Below are positions 1-10,882 of a stretch of DNA of 32,623 nt, one piece after another; position 1 is the first letter of the stretch; every line of letters starts with the position of its first letter. Location of the stretch: positions 1-32,623 of the forward strand of contig JAQWNZ010000006.1 of the NCBI GenBank assembly GCA_029246125.1. The letters run 5' to 3'. Made by a program: the position numbers and the translations under genes. The stretch is from Flavobacteriaceae bacterium. Lineage in GTDB: Bacteria > Bacteroidota > Bacteroidia > Flavobacteriales > Flavobacteriaceae. The notes under the pieces were generated by a model. The model had not been told where the DNA came from and did not search any database. It saw nothing but the letters and a program-made list of their open reading frames with translations.

Positions 1-1
1 A

Positions 2-1396
2 GAATTCGATCAGGGTGTTAAAGCTCTTGAAGGAAAAAAAATTGTAATTGTTGGATGTGGAGCACAAGGACTTAATCAAGGACTCAACATGCGTGACTCT
101 GGTTTGAATATCTCGTATGCTTTACGTCAAGGAGCTATCGAACAAAAAAGGACTTCATATAAAAATGCTGTTAGCCATGATTTTCATGTAGGTACTTATG
201 AAGAATTAATACCTTCAGCTGATATTGTTATCAACTTAACACCAGATAAAAACCACAGTTCAGTAGTTGAGGCCGTTATGCCGTTAATGCAAAAAGGATC
301 TACTCTTTCTTATTCTCATGGTTTTAACATTGTGGAAGAGGGTATGAAAATTCGTGAAGATTTAACTGTAATTATGGTGGCACCTAAGTGTCCAGGATCT
401 GAGGTAAGAGAAGAATACAAGCGTGGATTTGGAGTACCAACCCTCATTGCTGTTCATCCTGAAAACGATCCTCAAGGGCATGGATTAACTCAGGCTAAGG
501 CCTATGCTTTTGCTACTGGAGGCCATCGAGCTGGTGTTTTGGAGTCTTCCTTCGTAGCTGAAGTAAAATCTGATTTGATGGGAGAGCAAACCATTCTTTG
601 TGGTGTGTTACAAACTGGCTCAATTTTGAGTTTTGATAAAATGGTATCTGAAGGCATTGAACCAGGGTATGCGTCAAAATTGATTCAATACGGTTGGGAA
701 ACCATCACAGAGGCACTAAAATACGGAGGAATCACCAATATGATGGATAGACTTTCAAATCCAGCAAAAATTAAAGCATTTGAAATTTCAGAACAGTTAA
801 AAGAAATTTTAAAACCCCTCTTTGAGAAGCATATGGACGATATCATGTCTGGCCACTTTTCAAAGACCATGATGGAAGATTGGGCTAACGACGATAAAAA
901 CTTGTTGTCTTGGAGAGCCGCAACAGGAGAAACCGCATTTGAAAAAACAATTAATACCCAAAAAAATATTTCTGAACAAGAGTTTTTTGATCAGGGTCTT
1001 TTGATGGTTGCTTTCGTAAGAGCAGGAGTAGAATTGGCATTTGACACCATGGTTAATGCAGGAATTAAAGAAGAATCAGCTTACTATGAGTCATTACACG
1101 AAACACCATTAATTGCAAATACAATCGCACGCAAGAAATTATTTGAAATGAATCGTATTATTTCTGATACTGCAGAGTATGGGTGTTTTTTGTTTGATCA
1201 TGCTGCCAAACCTATGCTTTTTAATTTCATGAAAAACATCAATACTGAATTTATAGGCTCAGGATTGAACAATGAAGATTCTGGCGTAGATAATAAACAA
1301 TTGATTGACATCAATGAAATTATTCGATATCACCCTGTTGAAATGGTGGGTTATGAACTTCGAGCTTCCATGACAGCAATGGCTAAAATAATATAA
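2..1396 (+). CDS. ilvC: Ketol-acid reductoisomerase, class II (5'-truncated by window edge)
   Basis: The frame is open upstream of the ATG at 89: [43 protein letters not shown], a Rossmann GCGAQG motif. [20 protein letters not shown] and [15 protein letters not shown] are typical of IlvC. Confidence 0.96.
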   Translation, partial: EFDQGVKALEGKKIVIVGCGAQGLNQGLNMRDSGLNISYALRQGAIEQKRTSYKNAVSHDFHVGTYEELIPSADIVINLTPDKNHSSVVEAVMPLMQKGSTLSYSHGFNIVEEGMKIREDLTVIMVAPKCPGSEVREEYKRGFGVPTLIAVHPENDPQGHGLTQAKAYAFATGGHRAGVLESSFVAEVKSDLMGEQTILCGVLQTGSILSFDKMVSEGIEPGYASKLIQYGWETITEALKYGGITNMMDRLSNPAKIKAFEISEQLKEILKPLFEKHMDDIMSGHFSKTMMEDWANDDKNLLSWRAATGETAFEKTINTQKNISEQEFFDQGLLMVAFVRAGVELAFDTMVNAGIKEESAYYESLHETPLIANTIARKKLFEMNRIISDTAEYGCFLFDHAAKPMLFNFMKNINTEFIGSGLNNEDSGVDNKQLIDINEIIRYHPVEMVGYELRASMTAMAKII

Positions 1397-1397
1397 C

Positions 1398-2648
1398 GTG
1401 AAAAACTTTCCTTCTATAGAAGGAGTTCAACTAGCTGTTTCACGTTTGTCTAAAGTGATCAGAAAAACTCCATGGGAATTCAATAAGCGATTATCATCAT
1501 TAAAAAACGCTTCTGTTTTTTTTAAAAGGGAGGACCTTCAACAAATCCGTTCTTTTAAAATACGTGGTGCCTATAATAAAATTAGTTCTTTAAGTGAAGA
1601 AAAGCGTGTGGTAGGAATTATTTGTGCTAGTGCAGGCAATCATGCCCAAGGATTTGCTTTTTCCTGTAATAAAATGCAAATAGAAGGAGTTGTTTATATG
1701 CCTGCTACTACACCGCAACAAAAAGTCTCCCAAGTCAGGATGTTTGGTGGTAAACACATTAGAGTTGTTCTAATTGGGGATACTTACGATACTTGTCAAA
1801 AATATGCTTTGAAAATTGCCAAAAAAGAGGGTAAGACATTTATTCATGCTTTTGATGATATAGAAGTTATTGAAGGTCAGGCAACTATAGCCCTTGAGAT
1901 TTTAGAGCAGTCATCAAAACCTTTAGACTATATTTTTGTGCCAGTAGGGGGCGGTGGTTTGATCTCAGGTATTATAACTGTCATGAGTATTTTATCACCA
2001 GAAACCAAAATTATTGGAGTTGAGCCCCAAGGAGCTCCTTCTATGCATCAATCTATTATTAGTGATAAAAGAGTAGTTTTGAAAAAAATAGATAATTTTG
2101 TCGATGGAGCTGCTGTACGTGAGATAGGTAAGATTCCTTTCAAAATTTGTAAAACACAATTAGATGAAATTATAACGGTAGATGAAGGCAAAGTTTGTCA
2201 AACAATACTTGATTTATACAATAAAGAGGGAATTGTAGCTGAACCTGCTGGTGCACTTGCTGTAGCAGGTCTAGAGGAAATTGATAAGGATTTTGAAGGT
2301 AAACGGATCGCTATCTTACTATGTGGTGGGAATAATGATATTTTAAGAATGCCTGAAATAAGTGAAAGAGCGTTACTTTATGCTAGTTTAAAACATTACT
2401 TTATGATTGATTTCCCACAACGTGCTGGTGCACTGAAAGAATTTGTAACAGAGATTTTGGGCCCGAATGATGATATTACACATTTTGAATTTTCAAAAAA
2501 GAGTTATAGGATAAATGCACCAGCAGTTGTCGGAATTAAATTAAAAAAAGCAGAAGATTTTACGCTTTTGGTAGAAAGGATGAAAATCCATAACTTCAAA
2601 TTTGATTATTTAAACGACAAGCAAAATTTATTTCAATTTTTAATCTAA
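1398..2648 (+). CDS. ilvA: Threonine ammonia-lyase (threonine dehydratase), PLP-dependent
   Basis: FFKREDLQQIRSFKIRGAYNK (PLP lysine motif), SAGNHAQGFA, PVGGGGLISG; follows ilvC by 1 nt. Confidence 0.95.
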   Translation: MKNFPSIEGVQLAVSRLSKVIRKTPWEFNKRLSSLKNASVFFKREDLQQIRSFKIRGAYNKISSLSEEKRVVGIICASAGNHAQGFAFSCNKMQIEGVVYMPATTPQQKVSQVRMFGGKHIRVVLIGDTYDTCQKYALKIAKKEGKTFIHAFDDIEVIEGQATIALEILEQSSKPLDYIFVPVGGGGLISGIITVMSILSPETKIIGVEPQGAPSMHQSIISDKRVVLKKIDNFVDGAAVREIGKIPFKICKTQLDEIITVDEGKVCQTILDLYNKEGIVAEPAGALAVAGLEEIDKDFEGKRIAILLCGGNNDILRMPEISERALLYASLKHYFMIDFPQRAGALKEFVTEILGPNDDITHFEFSKKSYRINAPAVVGIKLKKAEDFTLLVERMKIHNFKFDYLNDKQNLFQFLI

Positions 2649-2672
2649 AAGGCTAAGAAAAAAAGGACAAGT

Positions 2673-4268
2673 ATGACAACTAAAACTAAAGAAATCCCTG
2701 AGGAATTTCGTCTTAACCCTTTCGTTTGTGATCGATATTTAGTTGATGGCGAATTAAAGATATGGAAGGGAAATACAACAGAGGTTTTTTCGACTATTCA
2801 GACACTAAATAATGATGGCAAAATGACACCAACTCTTTTGGGATCAATACCTGATATGGAATCTCCAGATGCTCTAAACGCATTAAAATCAGCAGAAAAT
2901 GCATTTCAAAGGGGTCAGGGTCTATGGCCAACCATGCGAGTTGGAGAAAGGTTGAAATGTATGGAAATTTTCGTTAAAAAAATGAAACTTCATAGAGAAC
3001 AAGTTGTGAAACTTCTAATGTGGGAAATTTGTAAAAATAAATCCGATTCCTACAAGGAATTTGATAGAACTATAGATTATATAGTTGATACTATTGAGGC
3101 ATATAAAAATTTAGATCGGAAAGGGGCGAAATTTGACAAAGAGGCAAGTGTTTATGCGCATATTCGTAGGGGACCCTTGGGTGTTGTGTTATGCTTAGGA
3201 CCATATAATTATCCACTAAATGAGACTTTTTGTCTTTTGATCCCAGCAATTATTATGGGAAACACAGCTATCTTCAAACCAGCAAAACATGGGGTGCTTC
3301 TGATTGCTCCATTGTTAAAAGCTTTTCAAGAAAGCTTTCCTCCCGGAGTAGTAAATATTTTGTTTGGAAGAGGTCGTAAAATTGCTTCACCAATTATGCG
3401 AACAGGAGCAGTAGATGTCTTAGCACTAATTGGACACAGCTCGTCTGCTGTATCACTTCAAGATCAACATCCTAATAAAAACAGACTTCGTTTAGTTCTT
3501 GGTTTGGAAGCAAAAAATCCAGGAATTATTTTGCCTGATGCAGATTTAGATCTTACAATCAAAGAATGTATTTCAGGAACCCTCTCATATAATGGACAAC
3601 GTTGCACTGCTCTAAAGGTTCTTTATGTTCATGATTCCATAGTAGATGAGTTCAATCGAAGGTTTTCTTTAGCAGTTGACGAACTAAATTTTGGAATGCC
3701 ATGGGAAAACACTTTTTTAACCCCACTTCCTGAACCGAGTAAACCAGATTACATTGAAGAATTGATTGAAGATGCAAAATCTAAAGGAGCTAAAGTCTTA
3801 AATAAAAAAGGAGGTGAAAAGTCTGGAAATTACATTTTTCCAGCGGTTTTGTATCCAGTTTCTGAAGAAATGAAAGTTTACCAAGAAGAACAGTTTGGAC
3901 CCGTTATTCCAATAATTTCATATAAAGAAATAGATGAACCTTTGGATGCTATGGCTGCATCAGAATATGGTCAACAGGTTAGTTTATTTGGGCATGATAT
4001 TAGAAAAATTGGACCACTTATTGACACACTAGCTAATTTAGTTTGTCGAGTGAATTTGAATTCGGCCTGTCAGCGTGGACCAGATGTATATCCTTTCACG
4101 GGAAGAAAAAATTCTGCAGTGAGTACATTAAGTGTTTATGATGCTTTACGTTCATTTTCAATACGAACTTTTGTTGCGTCAAAGGATACAGAATACAATA
4201 AAGAAATATTGGAGAGTTTACTTAATTCTGAAGCTTCTAATTTCATTTCAACAGAGTATTTATTGTAA
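2673..4268 (+). CDS. NADP-dependent (non-phosphorylating) glyceraldehyde-3-phosphate dehydrogenase-like aldehyde dehydrogenase
   Basis: ALDH fold motifs: [36 protein letters not shown], catalytic [24 protein letters not shown]-terminal [26 protein letters not shown] is GapN-like. Confidence 0.85.
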   Translation: MTTKTKEIPEEFRLNPFVCDRYLVDGELKIWKGNTTEVFSTIQTLNNDGKMTPTLLGSIPDMESPDALNALKSAENAFQRGQGLWPTMRVGERLKCMEIFVKKMKLHREQVVKLLMWEICKNKSDSYKEFDRTIDYIVDTIEAYKNLDRKGAKFDKEASVYAHIRRGPLGVVLCLGPYNYPLNETFCLLIPAIIMGNTAIFKPAKHGVLLIAPLLKAFQESFPPGVVNILFGRGRKIASPIMRTGAVDVLALIGHSSSAVSLQDQHPNKNRLRLVLGLEAKNPGIILPDADLDLTIKECISGTLSYNGQRCTALKVLYVHDSIVDEFNRRFSLAVDELNFGMPWENTFLTPLPEPSKPDYIEELIEDAKSKGAKVLNKKGGEKSGNYIFPAVLYPVSEEMKVYQEEQFGPVIPIISYKEIDEPLDAMAASEYGQQVSLFGHDIRKIGPLIDTLANLVCRVNLNSACQRGPDVYPFTGRKNSAVSTLSVYDALRSFSIRTFVASKDTEYNKEILESLLNSEASNFISTEYLL

Positions 4269-4427
4269 ACTTAAAGTCTCTATTTTATAGATATTGTTCT
4301 AACTTATCTAGACGACGAAGTACAGCTCAAACCGGAGTGGTTTATTAAGAATCAATAACGCCTAAACACAAAAGGATATAATGTTTGGAATCGTTCGATT
4401 AAGACAGAGATTGAAAATGTAAAGAAA
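4269..4427 (+). pseudogene. Possible degraded coding relic (weak)
   Basis: Frame from about 4276 reads SLYFIDIVLTYLDDEVQLKPEWFIKNQ* then RLNTKGYNVWNRSIKTEIENVKKLNQTFYIES*; protein-like composition interrupted by one stop. No family recognised. Confidence 0.2.
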
Positions 4428-5045
4428 TTAAATCAAACCTTCTATATTGAATCTTGAAAAGATAAAATCTTGTTTAGAATTAAAAGGAGTAATATGTTCA
4501 ATCTCAATACAATCTAATTGATTGTAAGAACTACTAAAACAATTTTTGAGTTTTTTGCAATCGTATTGTGTTATGAGAAGTCCGCTACATTTTTCTGGTC
4601 CATATGTTGAAAAAGTTCCAATAACAAGATGTTTAGCGTTAGATTGAGTTACAATTTCAGTATATTTTTGGATATCACTAGATGCAGTTAAAAAGTGAAA
4701 AGAGGCTCGATCATGCCATAATGTATAATTTTTAGTTGGATTAAAATCAATTATATCACTTTCAATCCAATGGATGTATTGTGATCGCTCACCTAGACGC
4801 TTTTGTGCTCGCTCCAATGCTTTTCCTGAGATATCTAACACCGATAGATTTGTAAAACCTAATTCAAGGAGAGCATCAACAAGTAGGCTATCACCGCCAC
4901 CAATATCAATAATTGACGCACTTTTATCCAAATTAAAAGATTTAATTAATTCGATTGATCTTTTGGGATAAGCTTCCGTCCAACTAACTTCTTGTGGTGT
5001 TTTTGTCTGAAACACATTTTCCCAATGCTTTTTTTTTGGATCCAT
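4428..5045 (-). CDS. Class I SAM-dependent methyltransferase
   Basis: HWENVFQTKTPQEVSWTE, SIIDIGGGDSLLVDALLELG (SAM motif I), LSVLDISGKALERAQKR. Preferred start is MDPKKKHWENVF at 5045 rather than the ORF-track start at 5072. Confidence 0.85.
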   Translation of the reverse strand: MDPKKKHWENVFQTKTPQEVSWTEAYPKRSIELIKSFNLDKSASIIDIGGGDSLLVDALLELGFTNLSVLDISGKALERAQKRLGERSQYIHWIESDIIDFNPTKNYTLWHDRASFHFLTASSDIQKYTEIVTQSNAKHLVIGTFSTYGPEKCSGLLITQYDCKKLKNCFSSSYNQLDCIEIEHITPFNSKQDFIFSRFNIEGLI

Positions 5046-5049
5046 GATT

Positions 5050-6186
5050 TTACAAATGTTGAATAAAATCATCCCAGTCTTTTACCCATTTTTTCCAGCT
5101 GTATCGTGGGAGAGCTTTTTTAATATTTTCAATTTTATTAGATAATATTTTATCATCTAATAAAAATTTAATTCCTTTTGCAATATCATGAGGATTTTTC
5201 TTAACACAAACCCCAGTATTATCTTCCTTAATAGGTGTATTTAACCCATCAATATCAGATACAATTAAGGGTTTATTATAAAAATATGCAATTGGTGTAA
5301 CTCCACTCTGTGAGGCTGTATGATAAGTTTGTGCCACCAGATCGCAACCTGAAAAAATAAGTTGAATATCACGCTCTGTTTTAAATTCAAAATCAAATTT
5401 CACAATCTTTTCAAGACCTAAACGAGTTACGAGATTAGTGTATTTTTTCTTGTCTTCATAACATTCACCTACAACTTTAAGAATAATATTTTCTGAGTTA
5501 AATCTTTTATTAGCAAATGCTTGGATTAAAAGTTCTAAACCTTTGTATTGTCTTATTATACCGAAAAAAAGTACTATGGATTTTTCTGATTCCCATCCTA
5601 ATTTTTTTCGAGCTTCAGTTGATGAAATATGTGGAAGTAAATTAGTATTTACAGGATGAAACCCTTCCCAAATAGGTTTTTTAAACCCATCTTTAATTTG
5701 AGATGCTACTTCGGAAGAAAAGGTTGTAAAGGCCTGTATTTGAATTCCGAAGAAGCGGTTAAATATTTTATCCCAGAAGCGTCTTTCGTGTGGAATCCAG
5801 TTGTCAACGAGTGCAATTTTTTTTATTCCATTATTCGTTCTTTTAGCAATCCATCCATACAAAGGCGCTAAAAAAGGGGTGTAATATCGGAAAATTATTG
5901 TCTTAGGGTTTGTCTTGTTTATATATCGAATTGCTTTTTTCCAACGAAACGGATTATAGGAATGAATAATTTCAAGTGTAATTACAGGAGTGTTTAAATT
6001 TTCTTTTCTTTTTTGATTTTTTCCTGGAAACAAAAAATTTGGATAGAGTTTTGAAAAAGTAATTAATTGAGTTTTTTTTCCTGCCTTCACAAGGTGTTTA
6101 CCAAGTTCATTTTGAGTATCAGCTATACCTCCTCTGTATGGTGCAGCCGGTCCAGCTATAAGATAATCAAGCCTTTGTCTAGACAT
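5050..6186 (-). CDS. Glycosyltransferase family 4 protein
   Basis: N-terminal AGPAAPYRGGIADTQNELGKHL; C-terminal FFGIIRQYKGLELLIQAF, TASQSGVTPIAYFYNKPLIVSDIDGL, typical GT-B/GT4. Confidence 0.85.
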   Translation of the reverse strand: MSRQRLDYLIAGPAAPYRGGIADTQNELGKHLVKAGKKTQLITFSKLYPNFLFPGKNQKRKENLNTPVITLEIIHSYNPFRWKKAIRYINKTNPKTIIFRYYTPFLAPLYGWIAKRTNNGIKKIALVDNWIPHERRFWDKIFNRFFGIQIQAFTTFSSEVASQIKDGFKKPIWEGFHPVNTNLLPHISSTEARKKLGWESEKSIVLFFGIIRQYKGLELLIQAFANKRFNSENIILKVVGECYEDKKKYTNLVTRLGLEKIVKFDFEFKTERDIQLIFSGCDLVAQTYHTASQSGVTPIAYFYNKPLIVSDIDGLNTPIKEDNTGVCVKKNPHDIAKGIKFLLDDKILSNKIENIKKALPRYSWKKWVKDWDDFIQHL

Positions 6187-7443
6187 TTAATTCAGAGCTA
6201 TTCTTCGGTGAGGAGAATATCTTTTAGCCCATAAACCTAATCCTAAGGTTGCCAAAAAATAGATAACAAGAAGTCCATAGCTAAAAGGATAATTATCCAA
6301 AAGAAATTTATGTTGTGGAAGACTTATAAACACAAGTCCTAAAATCCCTCTCAATTGTTCAAATATAGGTGCCCATGAATAAAAATCCATTAGTGCTGTA
6401 AAGCCAAAAATTGAATACATAATTAATAATCCAAAACTTAATTGAAATGATGTTTCAAGTTCACTAAAACGGCCCAATAAAAATATAATCATAAATACTA
6501 AAATACTGAAATGAAATATCGCTACAAACTTCCAACTTTTCGAGTACTTTGGATTGTACCGCAATAAAGGTTGTGATTCACGTGATACTAGAGGGAAAAG
6601 TTTAATGACATCAGGTGGTCGCCAGCCTGTTGGCATAAACCAGATTTTGATTTTACTCAACTTGTCTTTTGTATACCAAGCATCTCTTAATAGAATCCAA
6701 AAATGTTGAAAATTAATCCATACAGGATTCCAGCTTTGGACTGGTTTAAGCGTGCCATATATTGGAGGTTCAGAATCAAGTTCTTCTTGAAAGGTTCCAA
6801 AAATTCGATCCCAAACACAAAAAATAGCTGATAAGTTTTTATCAATATAAATGGGATTTATTGCATGATGAACTCGATGTTGAGAGGGGGTAACAATTAT
6901 GTATTCTAAAAAACCCAATTTTCCAATATGACGAGTATGATACCAAAATTGAGCAAATAAATGTAATGGACTTAGTGTAAAGATTACCTCAGAGGGAATT
7001 CCCAAAAAAGCAGCAGGAATTAGAAATAAAGCACTGTAACCTAAAAGATTTGAGATACTTTGTCTCAAAGCACAGGCAAGATTAAATTCCTCGCTACTAT
7101 GGTGAATTATATGTTGGTTCCAAAATATATTTATCTTATGATTCAATCTATGAATCCAATACGAAGCAAAATCTATGGCAATAAAGGCAATTATATAAAT
7201 ACTTATAGTAGATTCTATTTCGAGTAAATTTAAATGATTAACTAAAAAAGGATAGGAGATCAAAATCAATCCAAGTTTAAGAACATCTTTGATTACATTA
7301 GTCATACCAGAACTTAAACTCGCTAAAGTATCCATAAGAGTATAAGTCTGTCTTTTAGAAAAATGCCCGTAAGCAAACTCAGTAATTACGAGTATAAAAA
7401 AACCCGGAATAGCCCATAAAAGTACTGTTGCATATGCCTCCAT
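6187..7443 (-). CDS. Sterol desaturase / fatty acid hydroxylase superfamily membrane protein (alkylglycerol monooxygenase-like layout)
   Basis: Histidine boxes HRLNH, HIIHH, HRVHH with DRIFGTF after the last box; multiple hydrophobic segments including an extended C-terminal membrane region. Confidence 0.85.
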   Translation of the reverse strand: MEAYATVLLWAIPGFFILVITEFAYGHFSKRQTYTLMDTLASLSSGMTNVIKDVLKLGLILISYPFLVNHLNLLEIESTISIYIIAFIAIDFASYWIHRLNHKINIFWNQHIIHHSSEEFNLACALRQSISNLLGYSALFLIPAAFLGIPSEVIFTLSPLHLFAQFWYHTRHIGKLGFLEYIIVTPSQHRVHHAINPIYIDKNLSAIFCVWDRIFGTFQEELDSEPPIYGTLKPVQSWNPVWINFQHFWILLRDAWYTKDKLSKIKIWFMPTGWRPPDVIKLFPLVSRESQPLLRYNPKYSKSWKFVAIFHFSILVFMIIFLLGRFSELETSFQLSFGLLIMYSIFGFTALMDFYSWAPIFEQLRGILGLVFISLPQHKFLLDNYPFSYGLLVIYFLATLGLGLWAKRYSPHRRIALN

Positions 7444-7472
7444 TTCATGATTTTTAATCTAAAGTTAATAAT

Positions 7473-10400
7473 TTAAGAACTAATCACCCAACCTCCATTT
7501 TTGATTAGAGGTTCAGCCTGTTTGAATTTTATGGTCTTAGTTTCCCCACTTGTAATATTTTTAATAGTTACTTTCTCATTCCGGCCAATTTTGGGTTGTT
7601 CTCTTATAATTGTTTCTATAGTTTGTCTTTGCTGCTGGCTTGCCCCTGCACCTACTTGTCTGCTTCGTTGTGCCATTTCTTCAGTATTCAAAACTTCATC
7701 CTTGGAAATATTAAGTTTTTCTCTTGATCTAGGGCGTCGTGCCTCCTGAATAGTTGAAGGATTTTGACTTGGTAGGCTTCCTTTAATTAGGAACGAAAGT
7801 ACTTCTCTATTGAGTTTATTAAGCATTGATTTAAATAGTTCAAAAGCCTCAAACTTATAAATTAATAAAGGATCTTTTTGTTCGTGAACAGCTAGTTGGA
7901 CTGATTGTTTTAATTCATCCATCTTTCTTAAATGCACCTTCCATGCATCATCAATTAGGGCAAGTGTAATATTTCGTTCAAAGTCTTCAATTAATTTTTC
8001 ACCTTTAGATTCATATGCCTCTTCTAGGTTTGTTACTACGTTTAGTGACTTAACTCCATCGGTAAAGGGTACGACAATTCGTTCAAAACTGTTTCCAGGC
8101 TTTTCATAAACATCTTTGATTACTGGAAAAGCTTGTTGTGCATTTTGAATTTGTTTTTCTTCATAGTGCTCTAGAAGTTCCTTATAGAGTTTTTGTATTA
8201 TATCTACCTCGCTTAACTCCTCAAATTGGTCTACAGTTAATGGTGAAGTAATTGAAAAATTACTAATAATTTCAAATTCAAAGTTTTTGAAATCTTTAAC
8301 CTCTTTGTTTTGAAGAACGATTTCTTCACATGTATCATAAAGCATATTAAGAACGTCCAATTTTAAGCGAGATCCTTCAAGGGCATGTTTTCTTCTTTTG
8401 TATATTACTTCCCTTTGAGCACTCATTACATCGTCGTATTCCAAAAGTCGTTTTCGAATCCCAAAGTTGTTTTCTTCAACTTTCTTTTGTGCTCTTTCAA
8501 TTGACTTGGTCATCATGGAGTGTTGAATTACCTCTCCGTCTTCTAGACCCATTCTATCCATTACCTTAGCCACTCTTTCAGAACCAAATAAGCGCATAAG
8601 GTTATCTTCTAATGAAACATAAAACTGTGAGCTTCCTGGGTCTCCCTGTCGTCCAGAACGACCTCTTAATTGACGATCAACTCGTCTAGAGTCATGTCGT
8701 TCTGTTCCAATAATTGCCAACCCACCAGCATCTTTAACCTTTTGTGATAGTTTGATATCTGTTCCTCGACCTGCCATATTTGTTGCAATAGTCACAACTC
8801 CGGGATTTCCAGCCTCGGCTACAATATCTGCCTCTTTTTTATGCATTTTTGCGTTAAGGACATTATGTTTTACCTTTCTAATACTAAGCATTTTACTTAG
8901 TAACTCTGAAATTTCAACAGAGGTTGTTCCAATTAGTATTGGCCTTCCTGCTTGAGAAAACTCGGTTACTTTTTCAATAACGGCATTATACTTTTCTCTT
9001 TTGGTTTTATAAATGAGATCGTCTTCATCTTTTCTTGCAATTGGACGATTGGTTGGTATTTCGATTACATCTAATTCATATATTTCCCAAAATTCTCCAG
9101 CTTCTGTAATCGCTGTACCCGTCATACCCGAAAGTTTTTCATACATTCTGAAGTAATTCTGAAGCGTTATTGTGGCGTAGGTTTGAGTAGCTGCTTCAAT
9201 CTTTACATTTTCCTTTGCTTCTATCGCTTGGTGGAGTCCATCAGAATAGCGACGGCCTTCCATTATACGTCCAGTTTGTTCATCCACAATTTTTACTTTA
9301 TTTTCCATAAGAACGTATTCCACATCCTTCTCAAAAAGAGTATAGGCTTTAAGTAATTGATTCATACTGTGAATACGTTCACTCTTAACATCAAATTCTT
9401 TAAATAAAGATTCCTTTTCATTGGCTTCCTTTTTTGGATCTAACTTTTGAGACTCAATCTTGGCTATCTCACCTCCAATTTCTGGCAGTACAAAAAAGTT
9501 TTTGTCTTCGTTTCCATCAGAGAGCTCTTCAATTCCTTTTTCGGTAAGGTCAATTTGATTATTTTTTTCATCAATCACAAAAAATAACGCCTCATCAATC
9601 TTATGCATTTCTCTATTGTTATCTTGCATGTATTTATTTTCTGTCTTCTGAAGTAATTGCTTTATACCTTCCTCACTAAGAAATTTTATCAGTGCCTTAT
9701 TTTTGGGTAAGCCTCTAAAAACACGTAGTAAAAAAATTCCACCTTCCTCATCATTACCAGTTTTAATTTTTGCTTTTGCTTCAGCAAGAACACTAGTTAA
9801 AAGGGTTCTTTGTAGAGAAACCAAAGTTGCTACTTTTGATTTCAAAGCATCAAACTCATGGCGATCACCCTCAGGAGTAGGTCCTGAAATAATAAGGGGT
9901 GTTCTAGCATCATCAATAAGAACAGAGTCTACCTCATCTACGATTGCATAATTGTGTTTTCGTTGGACCAGATCCGTAGCAGTATGTGCCATATTATCTC
10001 TTAAATAATCGAAACCAAATTCGTTATTTGTTCCATAAGTAATATCTGCCTGATAAGCCTTTCTTCTTTCGGGACTGTTAGGTTGGTGATGGTCTATACA
10101 ATCAACGCTTAGACCGTGAAACTCAAATAAAGGAGCCATCCATGCGCTATCTCTTTTTGCGAGGTAGTCATTTACTGTTACAAGGTGAACACCTTTTCCT
10201 GTAAGTGCGTTTAGATATACTGGTAGTGTGGCTACCAAGGTTTTTCCTTCGCCTGTTTGCATTTCTGCAATTTTTCCTTGATGAAGAACAATTCCACCAA
10301 TAAGTTGAACGTCATAGTGCACCATATCCCAAGTGATGGGTTTTCCAGCTGCATCCCAAGAATTTTCCCAGATAGCATAATCCCCTTTAAGCTTAACATA

Positions 10401-10835
10401 TGGTTTTAAATTTGCTATTTCTCTATCGTTAGCAGAAGCACTAACCTCAAGGTTTTCATTTTCTTTAAATCGTTTGGCTGTTTCTTTAACAACAGCAAAT
10501 GCTTCTGGGAGAATTTGATTAAGTATTTCTTCAGAAACAATCCTGGCAGCTTCATTTTCTTCGTCTACTTGTTGGTAAATTTTTTCTTTTTCATCTAAGT
10601 CTGGAGTTGATTTTACCTCCTTAAGTAACTTTACGATTTTTTCATCAAAGGATCCTCTAGCTATTACAATTTGTTTTTTGAAATATGCCGTTTTAGCCCT
10701 TAATTCGTCGTTTGAAAGCGTCTGTAGTTGATTTTCAAAACTCTTAATTTCAGTAACTAATGGAGTAATATTTTTCAGGTCTTTTTTGGTCTTGTCACCA
10801 ATAAAGGTTTTCAGGATGTTATTTAAAATACTCAT
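7473..10835 (-). CDS. secA: Preprotein translocase subunit SecA (long Bacteroidota form)
   Basis: QTGEGKTLVATLPVYLNAL, HLVTVNDYLAKRDSAWM, TYGTNNEFGFDYLRDNM, TNMAGRGTDIKL, RQLRGRSGRQGDPGSSQFYVSLEDNLMRLFG. Confidence 0.98.
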   Translation of the reverse strand: MSILNNILKTFIGDKTKKDLKNITPLVTEIKSFENQLQTLSNDELRAKTAYFKKQIVIARGSFDEKIVKLLKEVKSTPDLDEKEKIYQQVDEENEAARIVSEEILNQILPEAFAVVKETAKRFKENENLEVSASANDREIANLKPYVKLKGDYAIWENSWDAAGKPITWDMVHYDVQLIGGIVLHQGKIAEMQTGEGKTLVATLPVYLNALTGKGVHLVTVNDYLAKRDSAWMAPLFEFHGLSVDCIDHHQPNSPERRKAYQADITYGTNNEFGFDYLRDNMAHTATDLVQRKHNYAIVDEVDSVLIDDARTPLIISGPTPEGDRHEFDALKSKVATLVSLQRTLLTSVLAEAKAKIKTGNDEEGGIFLLRVFRGLPKNKALIKFLSEEGIKQLLQKTENKYMQDNNREMHKIDEALFFVIDEKNNQIDLTEKGIEELSDGNEDKNFFVLPEIGGEIAKIESQKLDPKKEANEKESLFKEFDVKSERIHSMNQLLKAYTLFEKDVEYVLMENKVKIVDEQTGRIMEGRRYSDGLHQAIEAKENVKIEAATQTYATITLQNYFRMYEKLSGMTGTAITEAGEFWEIYELDVIEIPTNRPIARKDEDDLIYKTKREKYNAVIEKVTEFSQAGRPILIGTTSVEISELLSKMLSIRKVKHNVLNAKMHKKEADIVAEAGNPGVVTIATNMAGRGTDIKLSQKVKDAGGLAIIGTERHDSRRVDRQLRGRSGRQGDPGSSQFYVSLEDNLMRLFGSERVAKVMDRMGLEDGEVIQHSMMTKSIERAQKKVEENNFGIRKRLLEYDDVMSAQREVIYKRRKHALEGSRLKLDVLNMLYDTCEEIVLQNKEVKDFKNFEFEIISNFSITSPLTVDQFEELSEVDIIQKLYKELLEHYEEKQIQNAQQAFPVIKDVYEKPGNSFERIVVPFTDGVKSLNVVTNLEEAYESKGEKLIEDFERNITLALIDDAWKVHLRKMDELKQSVQLAVHEQKDPLLIYKFEAFELFKSMLNKLNREVLSFLIKGSLPSQNPSTIQEARRPRSREKLNISKDEVLNTEEMAQRSRQVGAGASQQQRQTIETIIREQPKIGRNEKVTIKNITSGETKTIKFKQAEPLIKNGGWVISS

Positions 10836-10871
10836 ATAATTCTTTAGGGCTGTCTTAACATATATTTAATT

Positions 10872-10879
10872 CAAAAGTA
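10872..10879 (-). promoter_or_regulatory. Candidate Bacteroidota -7 element for secA
   Basis: CAAAAGTA on + equals TACTTTTG on -, matching TAnnTTTG; 36 nt upstream of the secA start. No clear -33 TTG found. Confidence 0.35.
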
Positions 10880-10882
10880 ATT

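Noticed and set aside
685-870. ORF-track entry antisense to ilvC
   Set aside because: Lies fully within a strongly supported gene on the other strand; no recognisable motif.
4774-4971. 65-aa + ORF
   Set aside because: Antisense shadow of the SAM methyltransferase.
5656-5871. 71-aa + ORF
   Set aside because: Antisense shadow of the GT4 gene.
7501-9951. Three + ORFs (7501-7749, 8752-8955, 9703-9951)
   Set aside because: Antisense to secA, no independent evidence.
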